Positions 15,178 to 24,415 of a stretch of 64,000 bases of DNA are shown here, piece after piece. How positions within the stretch are numbered: position 1 is the stretch's first letter; each line of letters opens with the position of its first letter. Origin of the DNA: Chitinophaga lutea. GTDB lineage: Bacteria; Bacteroidota; Bacteroidia; Chitinophagales; Chitinophagaceae. The notes beneath the pieces are model-generated. The model did not search any database. It saw nothing but the letters and a program-made list of their open reading frames with translations, and had not been told where the DNA came from. Made by a program: the position numbers and the translations under genes. The stretch is taken from contig NZ_RPDH01000003.1 of assembly GCF_003813775.1 (NCBI RefSeq), positions 620,001 through 684,000 of the forward strand, in the 5' to 3' direction.

Positions 15178-16449
15178 TTATTTCTCGCGTACGCTCACGG
15201 ATATTCTCCTGTCTTTTTTCCTTTCTTCGTCAGGGGCATCGGCCGGCGCTTTTGCAAATTCAGATCCATATCCTTCCGCACCCAATAGCTGCACCGGTTT
15301 CACGTGTGCCGCCGTCAATGCGCTGACTACGGATTCCGCGCGTTGCTGCGACAGTTTCTGGTTGGCCTTGGGGTCGCCCACGGCATCGGTATATCCGCCG
15401 ATTTTGATTTTTGTTTTCGGGAAAGCGTTGAGGATGGCCACGAGGTTTTTCACCTGTGCCTGGCTTTCTTCGGTCAGTTCCGCGCTGCCGGTTTTGAAGT
15501 TGAGGTTATCGAAGTCGAACCACTGGTCTTTCCCGCCCTGGGTGCTGGGGTCTTTCAGGAAGGTCACGAGCTGGTCTTCGATACCGCCTTTATACGCGTC
15601 GAGCACCGTACCGTCCGGCAGCGTCACCTTGATGGATTCGCGTGTAACCGTGGGTGTGGTGGCCGGCTCGGTCACATGGGAGATGGCCGTGTCTTCCATA
15701 TGCGACACCGTTACGGAATCCGTCACCGCATGCCCGCCGGGCTGGTTGCCGCAGCCGCGCAGCAGGAACCAGAGCAGCAGGATGAGCGCGATGACGGCGA
15801 TGAGTATCCACAGCCAGCGGTTACCGCCTGTTTTTTCGGCGGCGTGGCTTACGGAGTTGGCGGTATGTTTCACCCCGCCGCCGATGCCGGAAATAAGCCC
15901 GCTCAGCTTGTTGCCGATGTCGCCCAGGCTGCCGGCGCCCAGCAGGCCGGCGAGGCCCAGCCCGGAAGGAACGGCGGCCAGGATTTTATCTTTCTGGCTG
16001 TTCAGGAAACCCAGCAGCCCCGGACCACTGTCGACCTGCTGGCCGATCACCCCCAGCGAAGCCGGAGCGGCGGTTTGCAGCAGCGTTTCGGCGCTTTGGG
16101 GCTTGATGCCTGCATAAGAAGCGATCGCATTGGTAATATCCCCGGCTTTGTTGCCGAACAGCGACCGCAGGATGTCTGCGCCTTTGGCCAGCAACCCGGC
16201 GGGCAAAGCCCCTGCGAGGTTGCCCAGGTTGGAGAAGTTGCCGGAAGCCGCATCCTTGATCAGCCCCAGTAAATTGCCCGCTTCCCCGGGCGTAGAGGCC
16301 TTGTTCAACAGCCCGGTCAATACGGTGGGAATAATACCGCCCAGCGCTTTCTGCACGTTGCCTTCACTTTCTCCCAGCTGGGTAGCTGCTGTCCGTGAAA
16401 AATCGTTGTTAAAGAGGTTTTTCAGCGTGTCAAGCAGGTCGAATGCCAT
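15178..16449 (-). CDS. DUF937 and OmpA-like domain membrane protein
   Basis: The 423-residue protein joins three parts. Residues 1-190 form a glycine- and alanine-rich DUF937 (YidB-like) region opening with MAFDLLDTLKNLFNNDFSRT. One transmembrane helix lies at 212-230 (WLWILIAVIALILLLWFLL). A C-terminal OmpA/MotB-like peptidoglycan-binding domain spans about 305-423, with FKTGSAELTEESQAQVKNLV and KIKIGGYTDAVGDPKANQKL. With no signal peptide, the N-terminal part is probably cytoplasmic and the OmpA part periplasmic. This makes it an inner-membrane anchor to peptidoglycan rather than an outer-membrane porin. Its role is unknown. Confidence 0.85.
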   Translation of the reverse strand: MAFDLLDTLKNLFNNDFSRTAATQLGESEGNVQKALGGIIPTVLTGLLNKASTPGEAGNLLGLIKDAASGNFSNLGNLAGALPAGLLAKGADILRSLFGNKAGDITNAIASYAGIKPQSAETLLQTAAPASLGVIGQQVDSGPGLLGFLNSQKDKILAAVPSGLGLAGLLGAGSLGDIGNKLSGLISGIGGGVKHTANSVSHAAEKTGGNRWLWILIAVIALILLLWFLLRGCGNQPGGHAVTDSVTVSHMEDTAISHVTEPATTPTVTRESIKVTLPDGTVLDAYKGGIEDQLVTFLKDPSTQGGKDQWFDFDNLNFKTGSAELTEESQAQVKNLVAILNAFPKTKIKIGGYTDAVGDPKANQKLSQQRAESVVSALTAAHVKPVQLLGAEGYGSEFAKAPADAPDEERKKDRRISVSVREK

Positions 16450-16720
16450 AGTGGTAGGTTTTGGAGGTGATTGAATTGATGATGCATTTATAGAATGACT
16501 TACAACAGACCTATATAACAGGGAATAATCAGCTTAAGTTCATTACCGGGAGGGACAAAAAGACAAAATAGCAGATTATTTATATGTTAACTGAAAATAA
16601 TGCAGGCCCGGCGGCCCTTTTCTGCCATATTAACGGCTGTAAAGGGGCTGGTTCGACATTTGCACAACCTGAACAAATCAAAAATCCAATCGTTAACCTA
16701 AAAGAGACAAAAGAAGATAT
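16450..16720. other. Divergent intergenic region before clpB
   Basis: This region should carry the promoters of the OmpA gene and of clpB. I found no CIRCE-type inverted repeat (TTAGCACTC-N9-GAGTGCTAA) and no convincing TTTG/TAnnTTTG pair. The only repeated word is GTTAAC, at about 16584 and 16692. Nothing else is evident. Confidence 0.3.
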
Positions 16721-19321
16721 ATGAACCTGAACAATTTCACCATAAAATCACAGGAAACGCTGCAACAGGCGCAGCAGCTGGCGTTCAATCACCGCAACCA
16801 GGCGATTGAAACGGGCCATATTCTGAAAGCGCTGCTGCAGGACGACGATAACAGCATTGAATACCTGCTGAAGAAAAACGGTGTCAACACCGGTTTTATC
16901 GACGGGAAACTCAACGAACAGCTGCAGCAGTACGCTACCATCGGTTCCGGCGAAGGCGGCCAGGTATTGAGCCGCGAGGCCAATAACGCCCTGCTCCGCG
17001 CCGGTTCCAGCATCAAGGAATTTAAAGACGAATTCGTGAGCGTGGAGCATATCCTGCTCGGCCTGCTGGGCGGCAGCGACGATTCCGCCAAACTGCTGAA
17101 AGCCGCCGGATTAACCGAAAAAGGCCTTAAAGCGGCCATCACCGAACTTCGTAAAGGCGGCACCGTTAATTCACAAACGGCCGACGCACAATATAACAGC
17201 CTCGAAAAATACTCCAAGAACCTCAACGAACTGGCGCGTGCCGGTAAACTGGACCCGGTGATCGGGCGCGACGAGGAAATCCGCAGAACGCTGCACATCC
17301 TTTCCCGCCGCTCCAAAAACAACCCGATACTGGTGGGTGAGCCCGGCGTAGGTAAAACCGCCATCGCGGAAGGCCTGGCGCACCGTATCATCAACGGCGA
17401 CGTGCCGGACAACCTGCATAACAAGATCATCTACGCCCTCGATATGGGCGCACTGATGGCCGGCGCCAAATACCGCGGCGAGTTCGAAGAAAGGCTCAAG
17501 GCCGTGGTGAAGGAAGTGAGCGAAAGCAACGGGGATATCATCCTGTTTATCGACGAGATTCACACCCTCATCGGCGCCGGCGCCATGGAAGGGGCGATGG
17601 ATGCCGCCAACATCCTGAAACCCGCACTGGCCAGAGGGGAACTGCGTGCCATCGGCGCCACCACCCTCAACGAATACCAGAAATACTTTGAAAAAGATAA
17701 AGCCCTGGAGCGCCGCTTCCAGAAAGTGCTGATCGACGAGCCCAGCGTGGAAGACGCCATCAGCATCCTGCGCGGCCTCAAGGAAAGATATGAGAACCAC
17801 CACCATGTACTGATCCGCGACGAAGCGATCATCGCGGCCGTGGAATTATCGCACCGCTATATCACCGACCGTTTTCTGCCGGACAAGGCCATCGACCTGA
17901 TCGACGAAAGCGCGGCCAAACTGCGCCTCGAAATGAACTCCATGCCCGAAGAGCTGGATGAGCTCGAGCGCCGCATCCGCCAGCTGGAAATCGAAAGGGA
18001 AGCCATCAAGCGTGAAAACGACGAAGAGAAGCTCCGCGAACTGGGCGCCGAAATCGCCCGCCTGAGCGAAGAGCGTAACACCTTCAAATCGAAATGGCAG
18101 CAGGAAAAAGAGCTGGTCGATAAAGTGCAGAACGCCAAAGCCGCCATCGAAGACCTGAAACTGGAGGCCGAACAGGCCGAACGTAACGGCGACTTCGGAA
18201 AAGTAGCCGAAATACGCTACGGCAAAATCAAGGAACAGGAAAAAAACGTGGCCGAACTCACGGCCGAACTGAGCAGCCACTCCGCCAGTCATAAGAGATT
18301 GTTAAAAGAAGAAGTAGATGCGGAAGATATTGCCGAAAACGTGGCAAAAGCTACCGGTATCCCCGTAACGAGGATGCTGCAAAGCGAAAGGGAAAAGCTC
18401 CTGCACCTCGAAGACGAGCTGCATAAGCGCGTAGTGGGGCAGGACGAAGCAATCGTGGCCGTGGCGGACGCCATCCGCAGAAGTCGCGCCGGCCTGCACG
18501 ATCCCCGGCGGCCGATCGGTTCCTTCATCTTCCTCGGTACCACCGGTGTGGGTAAAACGGAACTGGCCAAAGCGCTGGCGGATTACCTCTTCGACGATGA
18601 AAGCATGATGACGCGGATAGACATGAGCGAATACCAGGAAAAACACGCGGTGAGCCGTCTTGTAGGCGCGCCTCCGGGTTATGTGGGATACGATGAGGGT
18701 GGCCAGCTCACCGAAGCCGTGCGCCGCAAGCCTTACAGCGTGGTGCTGCTCGACGAGATCGAAAAAGCGCACCCGGATGTGTTCAACATCCTGCTGCAGG
18801 TGCTCGACGATGGACGCCTTACCGATAATAAAGGCCGTGTGGTGAATTTCAAGAACACCATCATTATCATGACCAGCAACATGGGTAGTCACATTATCCA
18901 GGAAAACTTCGAGAAAATCAATGAAGGCAACCGCGATGAAATAGTGGATGCCACCAAGGAAGAAGTGATGGGCCTGCTGAAACAGACCATCCGTCCCGAG
19001 TTCCTGAACCGGGTGGACGAAGTGATTATGTTCCAGCCGTTGATGCGCTCCGAAGTACGCGGAATAATTAACATACAATTACAACAACTGAGGGAGCTGG
19101 TAGCTAAAAATGGCATGATATTGGAATTCTCTGATTATGCGCTGGATTACCTGGCAGAACAGGGTTACGATCCGCAGTTTGGTGCAAGACCGCTGAAGCG
19201 CCTGATTCAGAAACAGATCGTGAACCTGCTCAGTAAAAAGATACTCGGCGGCGAAATCGACAAAACCAAACCCGTACTCGTGGATGTGTTCGACGGGGTG
19301 GTAGTGATCAGGAATACTTAA
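16721..19321 (+). CDS. clpB: ATP-dependent disaggregase ClpB
   Basis: ClpB is the Hsp100 chaperone that works with DnaK to rescue aggregated proteins in the cytoplasm. The 866 residues match the family length. The N-terminal Clp repeat domain ([20 protein letters not shown]) is followed by the first AAA module with Walker A GEPGVGKT near residue 206. The long ClpB-specific coiled-coil M domain is at about 405-530 ([20 protein letters not shown] and onward), and the second AAA module has GTTGVGKT near 606. The end ([20 protein letters not shown]) is canonical. The M domain and the lack of a ClpP-binding IGF loop distinguish it from ClpA and ClpC. It is a monocistronic gene with its own terminator. 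Confidence 0.97.
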   Translation: MNLNNFTIKSQETLQQAQQLAFNHRNQAIETGHILKALLQDDDNSIEYLLKKNGVNTGFIDGKLNEQLQQYATIGSGEGGQVLSREANNALLRAGSSIKEFKDEFVSVEHILLGLLGGSDDSAKLLKAAGLTEKGLKAAITELRKGGTVNSQTADAQYNSLEKYSKNLNELARAGKLDPVIGRDEEIRRTLHILSRRSKNNPILVGEPGVGKTAIAEGLAHRIINGDVPDNLHNKIIYALDMGALMAGAKYRGEFEERLKAVVKEVSESNGDIILFIDEIHTLIGAGAMEGAMDAANILKPALARGELRAIGATTLNEYQKYFEKDKALERRFQKVLIDEPSVEDAISILRGLKERYENHHHVLIRDEAIIAAVELSHRYITDRFLPDKAIDLIDESAAKLRLEMNSMPEELDELERRIRQLEIEREAIKRENDEEKLRELGAEIARLSEERNTFKSKWQQEKELVDKVQNAKAAIEDLKLEAEQAERNGDFGKVAEIRYGKIKEQEKNVAELTAELSSHSASHKRLLKEEVDAEDIAENVAKATGIPVTRMLQSEREKLLHLEDELHKRVVGQDEAIVAVADAIRRSRAGLHDPRRPIGSFIFLGTTGVGKTELAKALADYLFDDESMMTRIDMSEYQEKHAVSRLVGAPPGYVGYDEGGQLTEAVRRKPYSVVLLDEIEKAHPDVFNILLQVLDDGRLTDNKGRVVNFKNTIIIMTSNMGSHIIQENFEKINEGNRDEIVDATKEEVMGLLKQTIRPEFLNRVDEVIMFQPLMRSEVRGIINIQLQQLRELVAKNGMILEFSDYALDYLAEQGYDPQFGARPLKRLIQKQIVNLLSKKILGGEIDKTKPVLVDVFDGVVVIRNT

Positions 19322-19363
19322 CCTTTCTATTCTAAATACGACGATATACAGTTACAGGTAAAC

Positions 19364-19393
19364 ACCCGGATGAGTCTTCATCCGGGTTTTTTT
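19364..19393 (+). terminator. Intrinsic terminator of clpB
   Basis: ACCCGGATGA (19364-19373) pairs perfectly with TCATCCGGGT (19378-19387) around GTCT, followed by six T. Confidence 0.9.
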
Positions 19394-19664
19394 ATGCTTC
19401 CAAGATGATCATAACCAACCGGTTGTCAAACCAAACGAATTAAAACTTTGTTTAATGTAATTATCCTCTTATCTTGGGTTGTTGTGATGTTAGGAAATGG
19501 GGGTTAAAAGGCCTGCAGGAGGGGCGTGGGGCGGCCTGCCCTGCGCCTTTGCCTGTACGGTGATGCTTCCTCTCTGCGCTCCGCGTTTGCGGGGCGCAGG
19601 GCCAGGGGCATTGTGCGTATAAAACAATACTTTTGTATGGACCGTTATACAAAAAAGCATTGTT
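19394..19664. other. Intergenic region with a GC-rich inverted repeat and guaD leader hairpin
   Basis: After the clpB terminator lies an AT-rich stretch and then a very GC-rich block (19510-19610). The block holds the perfect inverted repeat GCCCTGCGCC (19538-19547) and GGCGCAGGGC (19593-19602), 45 bp apart. Downstream is a -7-like box TACTTTTG (19628-19635) without a good -33 partner. A second perfect dyad, TTTTGTAT (19631-19638) and ATACAAAA (19647-19654), would form a hairpin at the start of the guaD transcript or an operator. No open frame here looks real. Confidence 0.45.
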
Positions 19665-20150
19665 ATGTACCAGATCGGAGAAAGAGAAAAGAAGTTTATG
19701 GCGATGGCCGTCGAATTGTCGAAGAAAGGCATGCAGGGCGGCGACGGCGGCCCCTTCGGCGCGATTGTGGTGCAGGGCGACGAGATCGTGGGGGAGGGCT
19801 GGAACCAGGTTCTGGCGCACAACGACCCCACGGCCCACGCGGAAGTGGTGGCTATCCGTAACGCCTGCACGAAACTGCGGACTTTCCAGCTGACGGACTG
19901 CGAAATATTCACTTCCTGCGAGCCCTGCCCGATGTGCCTCGGCGCCATCTACTGGGCCCGCCCCCAAAGGGTGTTCTTCGCCAATACCAAAGAAGAAGCC
20001 GCCGCCATCGCATTCGACGACTCGTTCATTTACCGCGAAATAGAAGTGCCTCACCACGATAAAAAAATCCCTTTCATCCCCATGCCTACCGAATCGGCAA
20101 GGGAAGTGTTTAAATTATGGGAAGGGAAGGGGGATAAACATTTGTATTGA
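19665..20150 (+). CDS. guaD: Guanine deaminase, cytidine-deaminase fold
   Basis: The 161-residue zinc enzyme hydrolyses guanine to xanthine and ammonia in purine salvage. The zinc site is complete: His58 and Glu60 in TAHAEV, Cys88 and Cys91 in SCEPCPMCLGAIYWARP. The segments GDGGPFGAIVVQGDEIV and FDDSFIYREIEVP, plus the aromatic C-terminal tail, match the short Bacillus-type GuaD rather than tRNA adenosine deaminase TadA. TadA lacks the DDSFIY block. It is cytoplasmic and stands alone. Confidence 0.85.
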   Translation: MYQIGEREKKFMAMAVELSKKGMQGGDGGPFGAIVVQGDEIVGEGWNQVLAHNDPTAHAEVVAIRNACTKLRTFQLTDCEIFTSCEPCPMCLGAIYWARPQRVFFANTKEEAAAIAFDDSFIYREIEVPHHDKKIPFIPMPTESAREVFKLWEGKGDKHLY

Positions 20151-20295
20151 AGCGGATATTGAACATGGTTGCTGACTCCGTCATTGCAGCCCCGGGGTAA
20201 TCACGAAGAGATTGAAACCCCTTTTTTTGCATGTGGTGGTGAATGGAAGGAAGTTGGGGGAAAACTAAGCTAACCGAATATTAAAGACGCTTTCC

Positions 20296-20838
20296 ATGAA
20301 TTGTCTTACCGACTTTCAGAATATTCTAAAAAATAATGGAATCGCTGCTAACCCGCCTGTTGATAAATATCAGATTACTGCATTTGAATCCCAAAACAAT
20401 GTAAAGATTCCACATGACTTTGGGCTTTATCTGACTACAATGAATGGATTTCGCGAGGGAGAGATGTGGGGACTGTCAAATCTTTGGCCACTGCACAGGA
20501 TAATTCCACTGACCAGGCTTGCAAGCCTGAAGGAAGCCCTGTCAACCAACATCAAAGATGCGCTTGAAAAAAGCTGCTTATATGACTCAAGTGCGTCGGC
20601 AGAAAATAAAATTGTAAACCCTTCGAATAACTGGTCACTTCCCAACGCCGATTCTTTTTTCATATTTGGCGACTATAACGTCAATAGCTGTTATTGGGCT
20701 ATTAAGCTGTCAAATAGTAGAGGGGGCAACAATATCATATGTATTTACGATTGGGGAAATACTTATCATACTGTTGCAGGATCCTTTTCAGACTTCATAG
20801 GTAAAATCGTCACCGAAGGGGGAGAATCGTTGATTTAG
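20296..20838 (+). CDS. SMI1/KNR4-family protein, possible orphan immunity gene
   Basis: The 180-residue protein has the SMI1/KNR4 (SUKH) opening: YQITAFESQNNVKIPHDFGL, then LYLTTMNGFREGEM and the LWPLHRIIPL strand. SUKH proteins often neutralise secreted polymorphic toxins in bacteria, though some have other roles. The gene is visibly more AT-rich than its neighbours and has no toxin, secretion or Rhs gene beside it. An orphan immunity gene gained by transfer is therefore a reasonable reading. It has no signal peptide. It ends 40 bp from the convergent anti-sigma gene, with no terminator in between. Confidence 0.8.
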   Translation: MNCLTDFQNILKNNGIAANPPVDKYQITAFESQNNVKIPHDFGLYLTTMNGFREGEMWGLSNLWPLHRIIPLTRLASLKEALSTNIKDALEKSCLYDSSASAENKIVNPSNNWSLPNADSFFIFGDYNVNSCYWAIKLSNSRGGNNIICIYDWGNTYHTVAGSFSDFIGKIVTEGGESLI

Positions 20839-20878
20839 CCAGTTCGTAATCTGCGAATTCATGTTCCCCATTGAAATG

Positions 20879-21226
20879 CTACCGCGAAAAATGATACGCC
20901 CAGTACAACCCTATCGCCAGCAGGATAATCACCAGCGCCACGATGCCGATGAACAAATAAAAATCCTGCTTCCGGCGTTTGTGGTTTTTGCGGCGCAGTT
21001 TCTTCAGCACGTTCCATTTGGCTTCCCGCAGCCAGCCGGGTATCTTGTCTTTCTCCTGAATGGCCGATAAACCTTCTACCGCTTCGCTGCACAGGTCGCA
21101 GTCCTGCAGGTGCAGCTCCACGTTGTGGCGCTCGGCGGGACTGAGCTTGCCTTCTACGTAAGCCAGCAGCTGGTCCTGCGAGGGGCAGGCGGTTTCGGTG
21201 AAGATGTCGGCGAAATGATCGTTCAT
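20879..21226 (-). CDS. zf-HC2 anti-sigma factor, single membrane helix
   Basis: The 115-residue membrane protein has an N-terminal zinc-binding anti-sigma domain with the HxxxCxxC motif in LHLQDCDLCSEAVEGL, preceded by PSQDQLLAYVEGKLSPAERH. A basic stretch (RRKNHKRRKQ) precedes one transmembrane helix at about 92-112. Only a few residues remain on the far side, so any signal input must come through a partner. It lies 23 bp downstream of the ECF sigma gene and is very probably its inhibitor. Confidence 0.82.
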   Translation of the reverse strand: MNDHFADIFTETACPSQDQLLAYVEGKLSPAERHNVELHLQDCDLCSEAVEGLSAIQEKDKIPGWLREAKWNVLKKLRRKNHKRRKQDFYLFIGIVALVIILLAIGLYWAYHFSR

Positions 21227-21249
21227 AATTATGCTTTCGCTAATGCAAG

Positions 21250-21816
21250 TTAGCGTTTATTTTTACTGTACTTTTCCAATAATAATTTCAGGTTGCGTTT
21301 TCCGTTCTGGATGTAACTTTTAACCTGTAACAGGCTGTACCCCGTTTCGTCCGCGATTTCCTGGTAGCTTTTTTTGTCGAGGTAAAACAATTGCACGCAG
21401 CGGCGCTGTTCTTCGTTCAGCATGCCCATGGCCGCCTGCATGTTTTCGAGCAGCAGGTCTTTCTGCACATGACCGGAATGGTCTTCGATTTCGGCGGTGC
21501 CGGGCATGTGGTTCTCTTTCAGTTCCACTTCTTTATGATGCCGCAGCTGCATCAGGGAATGGTTCCTTGCCACCTGGTAAATCCAGGCTTTGAAATACAC
21601 CACATCGTGTTTATGGATGTCTGACAATACTTTGAGGAATATCTGCTGCACGCTGTCGCGGGCGTCTTCTTCATTCTTCAGGTACTTCATGCACAGGCCC
21701 AGTAGCAGTATAGCGTATCGGTCGAAAAGAATGCCTATCCATTTGCTGTTGCCATCGGTTTTATACCGTTGCAACAGGTCCTGGTCCGTTAGTTGTTGTT
21801 CGCTGGGATAGTTCAC
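21250..21816 (-). CDS. ECF-type RNA polymerase sigma factor
   Basis: The 188-residue sigma-70 family protein has region 2 at about residues 22-92 (WIGILFDRYAILLLGLCMKY, DSVQQIFLKVLSDIHKH and the -10-recognition helix FKAWIYQVARNHSLMQLRH). Region 4 is at about 128-180, with NEEQRRCVQLFYLDKKSYQE and IADETGYSLLQVKSYIQNGK. There is no region 1 or 3, as expected for the extracytoplasmic-function group. It precedes a zf-HC2 anti-sigma gene on the same strand. The regulon is not visible. Confidence 0.93.
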   Translation of the reverse strand: MNYPSEQQLTDQDLLQRYKTDGNSKWIGILFDRYAILLLGLCMKYLKNEEDARDSVQQIFLKVLSDIHKHDVVYFKAWIYQVARNHSLMQLRHHKEVELKENHMPGTAEIEDHSGHVQKDLLLENMQAAMGMLNEEQRRCVQLFYLDKKSYQEIADETGYSLLQVKSYIQNGKRNLKLLLEKYSKNKR

Positions 21817-21871
21817 AGTGTAAAGATAGCGTTCAACTGTTAAGATGCAGCTTCACGCCGATTCCATAAAA

Positions 21872-22924
21872 TTAATTCATGTTATTGAGCGCGGCCTGTG
21901 CCTGGGGTTTGAGGTTGCCGTCCATTTTGACGATCTCCCGGAAAAGGCGGCGGGCTTTCCCGTTCTGGCCTTTGCTGCGGTAGAGCAGTGCCAGCTGGTA
22001 TTTGGCGCGTTCGGAGTACTTATCGTTATCCGACAGTTTTTTGAACTGGCTGATGGCCTCGTTCACATCGCCTTCCTGCTGCCTTTGTACGGCGGAGCGG
22101 TACAGGGCTTCATCCCCGGAAACGGGGGCGGGTTTGGGCGCTTCTTCCTTTTTCTCCTCTTTGGGAGGGGCTTTTTCTTCTTCTTTTTCCTGCTGGATGG
22201 GGGTGGTGTTCACCGCCAGTTTTTCCTCTTTGGCTTTAGGCGTGTCTTTGGCCACGGGCGGCTGCGGCGCCTTCAGCGCAACGCGTGTATTCGAGTCCGT
22301 TATCGCCTTGCGGATGCTGTCTCTGGCCGGTTTCTTTTTCAGCAGGGCGGAGTCTTTTGCGCTTAACGCAACATGCCGCCGGGTGGTATCGCGGGTGCTG
22401 TATTGCGTCTGGATAACGGGTGTTTTTTCGGGCGGTGTTTCCGTTACAACGGTGGCAGCCGTTTGCGGAGCAGGCGGCACGGTCAGCGCATTGGCGGCGC
22501 GCACTGGGATGGTGGCCAGCGCGGGCCTGTTTTTCAGGTGCTCCTGTAACAGGAATATACTGCCGCCGCCGATCACGAGGAACATGATCACCCAGAAGTA
22601 CGACAGCAGGCTTTCCCGGCTCATCACCTGGCGGGCGGGTTTTACCTGCTGCTTCTGCTGTTTTACCGGCGACTCGTATTCGCGTTGGATGAACAGGCTG
22701 AGCTGGTGGCTGAGCCTTTCAAACGGTTCGTGATGTTTCGGATTTTCCAATGCCAGCACCGCATCGTGGCACAGATCGCATTCCACGAGGTGTTGCTCGA
22801 TGAGGTGTTTTTCCACATCAGTCATCTGGCCGCGCTGGTAACGCAGCAGCTGGTCCCTGTTCACACAGCGCACAGGGGTAAAGATCTTCAAGATCCGTTC
22901 TTGCCTCGGAGTATCATTATTCAT
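21872..22924 (-). CDS. zf-HC2 anti-sigma-like membrane protein with periplasmic TPR tail
   Basis: The 350-residue protein begins with a zinc anti-sigma domain (RDQLLRYQRGQMTDVEKHLI, then HLVECDLC). One transmembrane helix lies at about 110-132 (LSYFWVIMFLVIGGGSIFLL), followed by a long proline-, lysine- and glutamate-rich linker. The C-terminal tetratricopeptide region (about 265-345) contains EALYRSAVQRQQEGDVNEAI and YQLALLYRSKGQNGKARRLF. Linker and TPR would be periplasmic and could sense or scaffold envelope partners. Its start overlaps the end of the upstream sigma-like gene by 8 bp, which implies translational coupling. Confidence 0.82.
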   Translation of the reverse strand: MNNDTPRQERILKIFTPVRCVNRDQLLRYQRGQMTDVEKHLIEQHLVECDLCHDAVLALENPKHHEPFERLSHQLSLFIQREYESPVKQQKQQVKPARQVMSRESLLSYFWVIMFLVIGGGSIFLLQEHLKNRPALATIPVRAANALTVPPAPQTAATVVTETPPEKTPVIQTQYSTRDTTRRHVALSAKDSALLKKKPARDSIRKAITDSNTRVALKAPQPPVAKDTPKAKEEKLAVNTTPIQQEKEEEKAPPKEEKKEEAPKPAPVSGDEALYRSAVQRQQEGDVNEAISQFKKLSDNDKYSERAKYQLALLYRSKGQNGKARRLFREIVKMDGNLKPQAQAALNNMN

Positions 22925-23480
22925 AAGCCTCGTCCATCAAATGAGTAGCTATTTTCTTCCGCACATGCTTCAGACTATTCCTGATCTTATCGGTCGTTGT
23001 ATGTTGCGCCCTCGCCAGTTCCTGCAGGGGGCGGTGCTCCAGGTAAAAACGGGTAACCAGTTGCCGCTCGTCGGCCGCGAGGGCTTCGAATGCTTTTTCA
23101 AGCCGCGCTGCAATGGCATTTTTTTCTATCGGGTTGTTACCGGCCAGCTCTACCCGGGTTTCCAGCCGCTGGATGGCGGCGGGCGTCGTTGGCTGATAAG
23201 GGTAGGCCGTTTTGCCGCCTTTGTGGAAGTAATACTGCACCATTTCATAAATGGTTTCGCTGACTTTGCCGTAGGCGGATTGCAGGCGTGTAAAAAGTTG
23301 GCGGGTTAACGCGGGAAACGCTTCTTCTGCCGTTTTTTCGGACGACAACCGGGGCAGGCTCACCGCCACCAGCAAGTGGCTGTACCGGCTGAGCAATACG
23401 CCCGCCGCCTCCCGGTCCTGCAGCTTGCGGATGCGCAGGAGGAGCTCTTTGTCGTTCAGGTTATTTAGCAAAAGGTGCAT
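22917..23480 (-). CDS. Highly diverged sigma-70-like protein
   Basis: The 187-residue protein sits where a sigma factor is expected, directly before and overlapping a zf-HC2 protein. Its C-terminal third is a recognisable region-4-like helix-turn-helix: RLEKAFEALAADERQLVTRF, then RPLQELARAQHTTTDKIRNS. The N-terminal part (NDKELLLRIRKLQDREAAGV and onward) has the length of region 2. However, it lacks the usual core-binding and -10-recognition motifs, such as the W-x-x-x-V-A-x-N-x-x helix found in the neighbouring sigma at 21250. It may be a specialised sigma factor, or a regulator that has lost promoter-melting ability. Confidence 0.7.
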   Translation of the reverse strand: MHLLLNNLNDKELLLRIRKLQDREAAGVLLSRYSHLLVAVSLPRLSSEKTAEEAFPALTRQLFTRLQSAYGKVSETIYEMVQYYFHKGGKTAYPYQPTTPAAIQRLETRVELAGNNPIEKNAIAARLEKAFEALAADERQLVTRFYLEHRPLQELARAQHTTTDKIRNSLKHVRKKIATHLMDEAYE

Positions 23481-23554
23481 AAGCTTATTACATTATATTT
23501 ACGCATTTTCGTGGCAAAAGTTCATCCACAAGTCATATTATTTAAACAATTAAC

Positions 23555-24316
23555 ATGCCATTCGCAATTGTAACCGTGCCCGTGATGCCCATGCGGGCGG
23601 AACCGGCCCACCGCAGCGAGATTATTTCCCAGGCGCTGTTCGGAGAATGTGTTGAAACCGAAACAGTTAATGCGGAGGGCTGGATCAGGGTGCGCCTCCA
23701 GGCGGACGGGTACGAGGGCTGGGTCACCAATTCCCACCTGGAAACCATCACCCCTGCAATTTTTAACGCGCCGCCCACGCATATAGTTACAGGGTGGACA
23801 GGGGAGCTGACCATCAACCGGCAGCCGATGCACATCCCTTACGGCTGCCTGCTGAAACTGGGCGATCCGCAATGGGGCAACTGGCAGGTAACGCCCGTGG
23901 CCGGTATTGCACCCTGGCAGCCGCCTGTTTCGCCCCAAGCGGCCTGGCAGGATATAGCGCAGCAGTTTCTGAATACAGCCTATTTATGGGGCGGAAAAAG
24001 CGTTTTCGGGATCGATTGCTCCGGATTTACACAATCCGTGTATAAAATCCTCGGCATTTCCCTGCTGCGGGACGCCTACCAGCAGGCCACCCAGGGAACG
24101 GACGTAAGCCTCCTGCAGGAAGCGCAACCCGGCGACCTGGCTTTTTTCGACAACGAAGCCGGCCGTATTACCCACGTGGGCCTGTTGCTCAACGGCCACC
24201 GGATCATCCATTCCGCCGGCAAGGTCCGCATCGATCCGATTGACCATCAGGGTATTGTCAACGCCGATACCGGCCTGCGGACCCATCAGCTGCGGCTCAT
24301 CAAACGCTTCTTCTGA
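23555..24316 (+). CDS. NlpC/P60 (C40) cysteine peptidase with SH3-like domains
   Basis: The 253-residue enzyme is predicted to cut peptidoglycan stem peptides. The N-terminal SH3-like part spans about residues 1-125 (VPVMPMRAEPAHRSEIISQA, GWIRVRLQADGYEGWVTNSH). The NlpC/P60 domain follows from about 130. The catalytic set is visible: Cys155 in FGIDCSGF, His207 in RITHVGLLL and His219 in HRIIHS. No Sec signal is present, because the protein starts directly in the first SH3 strand. It may therefore act on imported muropeptides in the cytoplasm, like the tripeptide-recycling YkfC enzymes, or use another export route. It is transcribed away from the sigma cluster. Confidence 0.87.
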   Translation: MPFAIVTVPVMPMRAEPAHRSEIISQALFGECVETETVNAEGWIRVRLQADGYEGWVTNSHLETITPAIFNAPPTHIVTGWTGELTINRQPMHIPYGCLLKLGDPQWGNWQVTPVAGIAPWQPPVSPQAAWQDIAQQFLNTAYLWGGKSVFGIDCSGFTQSVYKILGISLLRDAYQQATQGTDVSLLQEAQPGDLAFFDNEAGRITHVGLLLNGHRIIHSAGKVRIDPIDHQGIVNADTGLRTHQLRLIKRFF

Positions 24317-24415
24317 GCCGCCTCCAGCACGGAATTATTGTGAAACAGGCAGAAAATGGCCGGAAAACAGGCGCTGATCAGGCCACCACAAAGGGTTTCA
24401 TTAGAGGATCGATAC

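Noticed and set aside
16450..16720. CIRCE or similar heat-shock operator before clpB
   Set aside because: No matching inverted repeat was found on either strand.
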